64,000 bases of DNA from contig NZ_CP106841.1 of assembly GCF_027557445.1 (NCBI RefSeq), forward strand, positions 1,598,001 to 1,662,000, in the 5' to 3' direction. A program made the translations under genes and the position numbers. This stretch comes from Paenalcaligenes faecalis. GTDB taxonomy: Bacteria > Pseudomonadota > Gammaproteobacteria > Burkholderiales > Burkholderiaceae_B. The notes under the pieces were generated by a model, which worked only from the letters and a program-made list of their open reading frames with translations, was not told the DNA's origin and made no database searches. Positions 57,988-64,000 of this stretch are shown here, in pieces (the stretch's first letter is position 1; the number at the start of each line of letters is the position of its first letter).

Positions 57988-59646
57988 ATGCCCTTACCTA
58001 CGCTGCCCTCTAAACTTGGGGCTATCTTAAGCGCAGATGAAATCAAAGCGGCCCCTAAAGCCACCCCTCCAGCTCAGGTCATTACCCCACAAACAACAAG
58101 TCCGGTTGAAGCCACTCCTAGCGCCCCAGCCAAACCTAAAGCTCCCCTTGTTGCTAAAACGGCCTCTACTGAGCCCAGCTCCCCTCCTCGAGCCACTAAA
58201 AACGCAAAAAAAACCACCAAAGCAACTCAGCCAGCTAAAAATCCGACTACAGCTCCAGAGCCTCGCAAGCTCTTTGTGTTGGACACGAATGTATTACTCC
58301 ATGACTCAAACTGCCTCTTTAAGTTTGAAGAACATGACGTTTTTATTCCTATGATGGTGCTCGAAGAGCTCGATCATCAGAAAAAAGGCTTATCTGAAGT
58401 CGCACGGAACGCACGCCAAGTCAGTCGCTACCTAGAAGCTCTCGTTGAGGACAAGGATATCAGTCAGGGCATTGCGCTTAATGGCGCTGGTCATATCGAA
58501 GCCCGTGGTCAACTATTTTTCCAAACCACAGCTCTCTCATCGCAGCTACCCATAGATCTACCCGTAGGCATTGCAGATAATGCCATTTTGCATGTGGTTC
58601 ACGCCCTACAGAGCCAACACGGCCAAGAAACCGTCGTCATGGTGTCTAAAGACATCAATATGCGTCTTAAAGCGCGTGCATTAGGCATTCATACCGAAGA
58701 CTATCGTCACGACCACGTACTGAGCGACTCTGACTTGCTTTACGAAGGCGCACGCGAGCTACCTGACGATTTTTGGAATAACCACGGCCAACAAATTGAA
58801 TCTTGGCAACAAGCAGGTATTACTTTTTACAAAATCCAAGGCCCCTTATGTGCTGAGCTTAGTGTCAATGAGTTTGTCTACACTACCCAAGAGCCCGGCT
58901 TAATTGCTCAGGTTAAACAAGTCTCTAGTAACAAAGCCGTGCTAGCCACAATCCGAGACTACAGCCACAGTAAAAACAATGTCTGGGGCATTACCGCACG
59001 CAATCAAGAGCAAAACTTTGCTCTGAATTTACTCATGAACCCCGAATGTGACTTTGTTTCTTTATTAGGCCAAGCGGGAACAGGGAAAACACTCTTAGCC
59101 TTAGCAAGTGCACTCACTCAAACGCTAGAAACCCAGTTATACAATGAAATCATCATCACCCGAGCTACCGTGCCTGTGGGAGATGAAATTGGTTTTTTAC
59201 CTGGTACCGAAGAGGAGAAAATGGCACCGTGGATGGGCGCTCTGGAAGACAACCTAGAGGTACTACATTTAGGCAGCAATAAGCTATCAGCCCTAAACAA
59301 TGACCCTAATCGTAATGCCACGATGGACATCATTCGCTCACACATCAAGATTAAATCCATGAGCTTTATGCGGGGACGTACCTTCCAAAACAAGTTTCTA
59401 ATCATCGATGAGGCTCAAAACCTAACCCCTAAACAGATGAAAACCTTAGTCACTCGGGCTGGCCCAGGGACGAAAATTGTCTGCATGGGCAATATCGCAC
59501 AAATTGACACCCCCTACTTAACCGAAGGAAGCTCTGGCCTAACCTACGTAGTGGACCGTTTTAAAGGGTGGCCTCACTCTGGACATATCACCCTGCAACG
59601 CGGCGAACGATCTCGTCTGGCTGACTACGCAAACGAAGCGCTATGA
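57988..59646 (+). CDS. PhoH family protein with PIN domain (PhoH2-like)
   Basis: A 552-residue protein. After an Ala/Pro/Lys/Thr-rich tail of about 85 residues, the PIN nuclease domain starts at RKLFVLDTNVLLHDSNCLFKFEEHDVFIPMMVLEELDHQKKG, with the acidic cluster, and the C-terminal half is the PhoH ATPase: Walker A LLGQAGTGKTLLALA and Walker B FLIIDEAQNLTPKQMKTLVTRAG. PhoH2-type proteins unwind and cut RNA. The frame opens at 57949 but ATG 57988 has CGGAG upstream, so I start there; the stop overlaps pdxA. Confidence 0.9.
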   Translation: MPLPTLPSKLGAILSADEIKAAPKATPPAQVITPQTTSPVEATPSAPAKPKAPLVAKTASTEPSSPPRATKNAKKTTKATQPAKNPTTAPEPRKLFVLDTNVLLHDSNCLFKFEEHDVFIPMMVLEELDHQKKGLSEVARNARQVSRYLEALVEDKDISQGIALNGAGHIEARGQLFFQTTALSSQLPIDLPVGIADNAILHVVHALQSQHGQETVVMVSKDINMRLKARALGIHTEDYRHDHVLSDSDLLYEGARELPDDFWNNHGQQIESWQQAGITFYKIQGPLCAELSVNEFVYTTQEPGLIAQVKQVSSNKAVLATIRDYSHSKNNVWGITARNQEQNFALNLLMNPECDFVSLLGQAGTGKTLLALASALTQTLETQLYNEIIITRATVPVGDEIGFLPGTEEEKMAPWMGALEDNLEVLHLGSNKLSALNNDPNRNATMDIIRSHIKIKSMSFMRGRTFQNKFLIIDEAQNLTPKQMKTLVTRAGPGTKIVCMGNIAQIDTPYLTEGSSGLTYVVDRFKGWPHSGHITLQRGERSRLADYANEAL

Positions 59647-60623
59647 TAAAAAAAACCTCTTTACCCGTAGGCATCACCATGGGTGATGCAGCGGGCATTG
59701 GCCCTGAGATCATTTTGAAATGCTTTGCTGCTGGTCTAGATTATCCTGCTGTGGTGTATGGTGACGTAGGAACTCTACGTCGCTGTGCCACTGACTTAGG
59801 CATCGATGTGGCCATCCATGCCATTGACGAACCTTCTGCCCACCCAGAGCACGGCATTGGCGTTTTAAACCGCTGGCAAGACCTCCCCCCTATTGCATAT
59901 GGCACGATTCACGCTGAAGCCGGTCGAGGGGCTTATGAATTTCTCTGCCATGCAATTGATGATGCCATCGACGGAAAAATCCGGGCAATAGTGACCGCCC
60001 CACTGCATAAAGATGCGTTATTGGCCGGAGGTATTGATGCTCCTGGTCACACGGAAATCCTGGCGGAGCGTACAGGAACTCGTGACTTTGCCATGATGCT
60101 AAGCAACCCTGAGCTACGTGTTATTTTAGTGACAATTCATGTTCCTATTACTGCTGTCAGCCCATTACTGTCTATAGATAAAGAGCTACGGACTATACGC
60201 TTAGCGCACCAAGCCTGTTTGCATGCGGGCATTAACAAGCCTCGTGTTGCTGTGGCCGGACTCAATCCTCATGCCGGAGAAAACGGTCGTTTTGGCAATG
60301 AGGAATCATTATTTATCGAGCCCGCTATTGAAACTGCCCGCCTCGAAGGCATTGATGCAACTGGACCATGGCCAGGCGACACCATTTTCATGCGCGCGCG
60401 CAAAGGGGAGTTTGATATTGTCGTTGCACAATATCACGACCAAGGACTCATCCCTGTTAAATACCTAGGTGTAGAACAAGGAGTTAATACCACGGTAGGC
60501 CTACCCTTTATCCGCACCAGCGTAGACCATGGCACCGCCTTTGATATCGCAGGTCAAGGTATTGCCGACCCTACCTCATTACACGTTGCATTTAACACAG
60601 CGCTACAAATGACAGGTAAATAG
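59643..60623 (+). CDS. pdxA: 4-hydroxythreonine-4-phosphate dehydrogenase
   Basis: A 326-residue enzyme of vitamin B6 synthesis. It opens PVGITMGDAAGIGPEIILK, with APLHKDALLAGG, GHTEILAERTG and the metal site residues in VVAQYHDQGLIPVKYLG, and VDHGTAFDIAGQGIADPTSL. Its ATG overlaps the stop of the PhoH gene by 4 bp (ATGA), so they are translationally coupled. In other bacteria the gene often pairs with ksgA; here the partner is phoH. Confidence 0.95.
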   Translation: MIKKTSLPVGITMGDAAGIGPEIILKCFAAGLDYPAVVYGDVGTLRRCATDLGIDVAIHAIDEPSAHPEHGIGVLNRWQDLPPIAYGTIHAEAGRGAYEFLCHAIDDAIDGKIRAIVTAPLHKDALLAGGIDAPGHTEILAERTGTRDFAMMLSNPELRVILVTIHVPITAVSPLLSIDKELRTIRLAHQACLHAGINKPRVAVAGLNPHAGENGRFGNEESLFIEPAIETARLEGIDATGPWPGDTIFMRARKGEFDIVVAQYHDQGLIPVKYLGVEQGVNTTVGLPFIRTSVDHGTAFDIAGQGIADPTSLHVAFNTALQMTGK

Positions 60624-60664
60624 CCCCGTCGTCATTTAAGAAAAAAACCCAACCTTGTGAACTG

Positions 60665-60702
60665 ACCCCAATAAGTTGGACACCGAGCCAACCTTTTGGG
60701 GT
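60665..60702 (+). terminator. pdxA terminator with IS3-end-like arms
   Basis: A 15-bp stem (ACCCCAATAAGTTGG against CCAACCTTTTGGGGT, one mismatch, one wobble) with an 8-nt loop, followed by TTTTC on the plus strand. The left arm with its flank (TGAACTGACCCCAATAAGTT, then GGACACC) looks like the terminal repeat of some IS3-family elements (see findings). Confidence 0.65.
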
Positions 60703-60712
60703 TTTTCTATTT

Positions 60713-62089
60713 CTAAACGGGGCTGTAATTCAAGAAACGGGTGCTTGATCCTTGGAAAGCGACACGCACGGTTCCAATGGGGCCATTACGTTGCTTACCG
60801 ATAATTAGTTCTGCCGTCCCTTTATCAGGTGAGTCTGGGTTATAGACCTCGTCTCTGTAAATAAACAAGATCAAGTCAGCATCTTGCTCGATAGCTCCTG
60901 ACTCTCGTAGGTCTGACATCACTGGACGTTTGTTTGGGCGCTGCTCTAGACTACGGTTTAGCTGAGACAAAGCAATCAATGGACAATTTAACTCTCTGGC
61001 CAACCCTTTTAAAGCACGACTGATTTCCGAAATCTCAGTGGCGCGGTTCTCTGAGCCCGAGCTACCTGACATTAACTGCAAGTAGTCAATAATAATCAAC
61101 CCCAGCTGCCCACACTGACGAGCTAAACGTCTGGCACGAGCGCGAACCTCCATGGCTGTCAAACCAGGGCTCTCATCAATATAAATTTGCGCCTCTTGGA
61201 CTTTTTTTACTGCATGTGTTAACCGTGGCCAATCGTCCTCGGTTAACTTACCAGTACGCATACGATGCTGATCTAACAGCCCTACCGAGCCAACCATACG
61301 CATTGCCAACTGCACCGCGCCCATCTCCATCGAAAAAACAGCTACGGGCAAGCCTTGTTCTATCGCAATATGCTCTCCTATATTCATAGAGAGCGAGGTT
61401 TTACCCATGGAAGGGCGTCCTGCCACAATGATTAAATCACCGGGCTGCAATCCGGATGTCATCCGGTCTAAATCCACAAAACCAGTAGGAACACCGGTGA
61501 TTTCTGAGTCACCTTCTCGGTGGTAGAGCTCATCAATGCGGTCTACAACCTGAGCCAATAAAGGCTGTATGTCTTGGAAACCTTTATTACCTTTAGCCCC
61601 TTCTTGGGCAATTTGAAACACCCTTGCCTCGGCCTCGTCTAGGATTTGACGTGCCTCTTTGCCTTGCGGATTAAAAGCAGCAGAAGCAATGTCATCTGAC
61701 ACGGATACTAACTTTCGCAACATGGATCGTTCACGAACGATCTCTGCGTAGCGTCGAATATTAGCCGCTGAAGGCGTGTTATGCGCTAATGCATTTAAAT
61801 AGGCTAAGCCACCCGCGTCCTCGGCCTTTCCAGCCGTGGTTAATGATTCATACACAGTAATCACATCAGCAGGACGAGCTAAACCAATTAATCGTGTGAT
61901 GTGCTGCCAAATAATGCGGTGATCAAATCGATAGAAATCATCATCACTAATAATATCAGCAATGCGATCCCACGAGCTGTTATCCAAAAGCAAGCCGCCC
62001 AATACAGATTGCTCTGCCTCGACCGAATGCGGAGGCACACGCAAATAATCTAAGCCCTTGTCTGCCGCAACACTGTTTTCCACACGCAC
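60713..62089 (-). CDS. dnaB: replicative DNA helicase
   Basis: A 458-residue DnaB: N-terminal DnaG-interacting domain (PPHSVEAEQSVLGGLLLD...) and C-terminal RecA-like helicase with Walker A IIVAGRPSMGKTSLSMNIG, Walker B LIIIDYLQLM and the arginine-finger region KRPVMSDLRESGAIEQDADLILFIYRDEVY. No intein. Downstream of the ribosomal unit but separated by a terminator. Confidence 0.97.
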   Translation of the reverse strand: MRVENSVAADKGLDYLRVPPHSVEAEQSVLGGLLLDNSSWDRIADIISDDDFYRFDHRIIWQHITRLIGLARPADVITVYESLTTAGKAEDAGGLAYLNALAHNTPSAANIRRYAEIVRERSMLRKLVSVSDDIASAAFNPQGKEARQILDEAEARVFQIAQEGAKGNKGFQDIQPLLAQVVDRIDELYHREGDSEITGVPTGFVDLDRMTSGLQPGDLIIVAGRPSMGKTSLSMNIGEHIAIEQGLPVAVFSMEMGAVQLAMRMVGSVGLLDQHRMRTGKLTEDDWPRLTHAVKKVQEAQIYIDESPGLTAMEVRARARRLARQCGQLGLIIIDYLQLMSGSSGSENRATEISEISRALKGLARELNCPLIALSQLNRSLEQRPNKRPVMSDLRESGAIEQDADLILFIYRDEVYNPDSPDKGTAELIIGKQRNGPIGTVRVAFQGSSTRFLNYSPV

Positions 62090-62105
62090 ACCTCAAAATT
62101 AAAAT

Positions 62106-62133
62106 AAAAAAGCCGGCTTGCACCGGCTTTTTT
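62106..62133 (-). terminator. terminator after rplI
   Basis: Stem AAAAAAGCCGG / CCGGCTTTTTT with a 6-nt loop, T-runs on both sides. Separates rplI from dnaB. Confidence 0.85.
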
Positions 62134-62174
62134 GTTCGGTACAGTAGAACTGTACCATGCTTAATTATGAATAA

Positions 62175-62630
62175 TTAAGCGATGTCGCCTACAACCAATA
62201 CGTTGATATCAACAGAAACGTCAGGGTGTAAAACAACTTGTGCTGGGAACTCACCAACAGCTTTAAATGCACCGTCAGCCAAGCGTACTTGTGACTTAAC
62301 AATGCCTTCAAAACCTAGAGCAGCCAATGCAGCAGCGATGTCCATTGTGGTTACGGAACCAAATAAACGACCGTCAACACCTGCTTTTTGAGTGATCTCA
62401 ATACGTAGGTCAGCCATTTTAGCAGCTAGGGCTTCGGCAGCAGCCAAACGATCTGCTTGTGCTTTTTCTAGTTCGGCACGACGTGTTTCGAACTCAGCAA
62501 TTGCATCAGCTGTCGCACGACGAGCCATTTTATTAGGGATCAAGAAGTTACGAGCGTAACCATTACGCACACGAACCACATCACCCAAATCACCTAGGTT
62601 AACAACTTTTTCGAGCAAAATTACTTGCAT
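62175..62630 (-). CDS. rplI: 50S ribosomal protein L9
   Basis: A 151-residue L9: [36 protein letters not shown] opens the N-terminal RNA-binding domain, a central helix runs through [16 protein letters not shown], and the C-terminal domain holds [24 protein letters not shown]. Terminal gene of rpsF-priB-rpsR-rplI. Confidence 0.97.
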   Translation of the reverse strand: MQVILLEKVVNLGDLGDVVRVRNGYARNFLIPNKMARRATADAIAEFETRRAELEKAQADRLAAAEALAAKMADLRIEITQKAGVDGRLFGSVTTMDIAAALAALGFEGIVKSQVRLADGAFKAVGEFPAQVVLHPDVSVDINVLVVGDIA

Positions 62631-62644
62631 GATTATCCCCTAGA

Positions 62645-62920
62645 TTAGTTGTGGTTATCGGTGTAAGGCAACAAAGCCAAGAAACGAGCACGCTTGATAG
62701 CTGTGTCGAGTTGGCGCTGGTAGTTAGCCTTAGTACCTGTTAAACGTGCAGGAATGATTTTGCCGTTTTCTTGAATGAAATCGCGCAAAGTATCTAGATC
62801 TTTGTAGTCGATTTCTTTTACGCCGGCCACGGTGAAGCGGCAGAATTTACGACGTTTGAATAGCGGGTTTTGTTGACCAAAACGACGGCGGCGTTCTTTG
62901 CCTTTACGAGCGAAAGCCAT
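62645..62920 (-). CDS. rpsR: 30S ribosomal protein S18
   Basis: A 91-residue S18. [86 protein letters not shown] fits the family well (spaced as one chain). The Cys in RKFCRF is typical of zinc-independent S18. Middle of the operon; 14 bp ahead of rplI. Confidence 0.97.
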   Translation of the reverse strand: MAFARKGKERRRRFGQQNPLFKRRKFCRFTVAGVKEIDYKDLDTLRDFIQENGKIIPARLTGTKANYQRQLDTAIKRARFLALLPYTDNHN

Positions 62921-62967
62921 AATTAACCTCTTTAAAATTCAGTAAAACGGATAAACCGTTTGTTTGT

Positions 62968-63282
62968 TTACACTAGCGCGGCAGGTGTCGCGTTACCGTT
63001 TTGAAATGATTGAATATGCAAAACTAAACGCGTAGATGATTGACGTAACGGAGCAATAAAACCCTGTATATCCAACGTATCCCCAACACTGACTGAGCTG
63101 AGCCAGTTTGCAGTTTCGCCCATAGCGACTGCATCGATCTCGAAGCTAAGCTGGCGTTGAATAGTGGCTTGATCGACTGTAGATTGATGCTGCAGTACAA
63201 TTTCGCACACCGCAATGCCTGCCGGGGTATATCGTAGGGGTTTAGTGGTTAAAACCAGACCCTGAAAACGTAAATGATTCAC
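62968..63282 (-). CDS. priB: primosomal replication protein N (PriB)
   Basis: A 104-residue single OB-fold protein binding single-stranded DNA and helping PriA restart replication. LRFQGLVLTTKPLRYTPAGIAVCEIVLQHQS and VGDTLDIQGFIAPLRQSSTRLVLHIQSFQ match PriB/SSB-type families. Its place between rpsF and rpsR is the standard order. Confidence 0.92.
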   Translation of the reverse strand: MNHLRFQGLVLTTKPLRYTPAGIAVCEIVLQHQSTVDQATIQRQLSFEIDAVAMGETANWLSSVSVGDTLDIQGFIAPLRQSSTRLVLHIQSFQNGNATPAALV

Positions 63283-63293
63283 CTGCTTTGCAA

Positions 63294-63698
63294 TTAGTCT
63301 TCGGACTCGTCGTCCTCGTCTTCTTCGACGTGTTGCTCAGCACGCGCATCCGCATTGGATTTGCGACCTTCTTCGCGTTCTACAGACTTCATCATAACTG
63401 AAGCGCCTTCGGGGGCATCTTTAGTTTTTGCGATCAAGTAACGCAAAATAGCGTCGTTGTAGCGGAAGGAGTGCTCTAGCTCGTCTAAAGTAGACTGACC
63501 AATTTCGATGTTCAAGCAAACGTAGTGAGCTTTAACGAGTTTTTGGATTGGGTATGCCAATTGGCGACGACCCCAATCTTCTAGGCGATGAACTTGACCG
63601 CCTTCATTTTTAATGATGGCTTCGTAACGCTCGACCATGGCGGGCACTTGCTCGCTTTGATCGGGGTGTACAATAAACACTACTTCGTAGTGACGCAT
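63294..63698 (-). CDS. rpsF: 30S ribosomal protein S6
   Basis: A 134-residue S6, [65 protein letters not shown], with the conserved NDAILRYLI and a Glu/Asp-rich tail. The frame opens at 63755, but ATG 63698 has an AAGGAG site just upstream. First gene of the operon. Confidence 0.97.
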   Translation of the reverse strand: MRHYEVVFIVHPDQSEQVPAMVERYEAIIKNEGGQVHRLEDWGRRQLAYPIQKLVKAHYVCLNIEIGQSTLDELEHSFRYNDAILRYLIAKTKDAPEGASVMMKSVEREEGRKSNADARAEQHVEEDEDDESED

Positions 63699-63753
63699 GT
63701 ATGACTCCTTGTGGATATCGCTCTGATGAGCCTGACAGCCCGACTTAAATACC

Positions 63754-63772
63754 AAGCCTATCTATAGGCCTT
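63754..63772 (-). promoter_or_regulatory. hairpin in the rpsF leader
   Basis: AAGCCTAT and ATAGGC-C-TT form an 8-bp stem with one bulged base about 55 bp upstream of the rpsF start. S6/S18 can regulate their own operon through a leader hairpin; whether this is it is unproven, and the known CCG bulge motif is not obvious. Confidence 0.35.
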
Positions 63773-63870
63773 TAAATTCGAGCAAAGAATAAAGCGTTTA
63801 AGTATAACGTCAAAGGGCCTCTCTGCGCAAGCTAATACGCAAAAAAGCCCTTTAGGAAAACAACAGTTTT

Positions 63871-64000
63871 TTAACCTTCGACTACAGCATAAGCAGAGTG
63901 ATTATGAATTGACTCAAAATTCTCAGCCTCAATTCTGTACCCCTCTATACCGTCAAAAGCAGATACCGCCACAGCCACATCACGTACTAAATCCTCTACA
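63871..64000 (-). CDS. partial hypothetical protein (C-terminal 42 residues)
   Basis: An open frame enters from the right edge and ends at TAA (63871-63873), reading [20 protein letters not shown] and ending HSAYAVVEG. No family recognised from the short piece. It lies upstream of rpsF on the same strand with a gap of about 170 bp. Confidence 0.5.
   Translation of the reverse strand, partial: VEDLVRDVAVAVSAFDGIEGYRIEAENFESIHNHSAYAVVEG

Overview
The window is an ordinary stretch of chromosome from a low-GC (visibly about 45%) betaproteobacterium, most likely of the family Alcaligenaceae. The placement rests on gene content and order (hrpA, dnaE, argA, an alaC-like gene with hom and thrC, rpsF-priB-rpsR-rplI-dnaB, hpnCDE) and on the betaproteobacterial look of the rRNA genes. 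I cannot assign a genus from sequence alone.

Layout. 1-2.95 kb: a partial gene, a secreted PRC-barrel protein, and an intact GC-rich IS607-type element (serine recombinase tnpA plus the RNA-guided nuclease tnpB), clearly acquired. 3.2-16.4 kb: small envelope, transport and stress genes, namely PsiE-like, a PACE efflux pump with a structured leader, a glutaredoxin-fold protein, an AI-2E/PerM transporter, MAPEG, a periplasmic PPC-like repeat protein, DUF924, CorA, HIT, a divergent sulfate ABC transporter locus (cysA against sbp/cysT/cysW), a siderophore-interacting protein with a Fur box, and a methyltransferase. 16.5-22.3 kb: a complete rRNA operon on the minus strand (16S, tRNA-Ile, tRNA-Ala, 23S, 5S) with two near-identical promoters, boxA sites, RNase III-type processing stems and a terminator. 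22.5-38.0 kb: rng, a small lipoprotein, msbA, a heptosyltransferase-like GT9, a YdcF/SanA-like protein, and the minus-strand run hrpA-dnaE-GT4-deacetylase-GT2, so DNA/RNA enzymes sit beside LPS and surface-sugar genes. 38.1-49.8 kb: argA, yggX, phoU, rpiA, an ArsC/YffB-like gene, the potFGHI putrescine importer, kdkA, radA, an SDR and alr. 49.9-52.9 kb: hpnCDE, which makes squalene. 53.0-56.9 kb: thrC-hom-aminotransferase. 57.0-60.6 kb: Mth938-like, bcp-like, phoH, pdxA. 60.7-64.0 kb: dnaB and the rplI-rpsR-priB-rpsF ribosomal/primosomal operon, then the 3' end of another gene.

I see no CRISPR array, prophage or obvious defence island. The most unusual items are the IS607/TnpB element with its likely guide-RNA end, the structured leader of the PACE pump gene, paired direct repeats in the cys divergent promoter, the tandem rrn promoters, a 22-bp palindrome in the 23S-5S spacer, and an IS3-end-like hairpin serving as the pdxA terminator. 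All boundaries of structural RNAs and all regulatory sites were read by eye.
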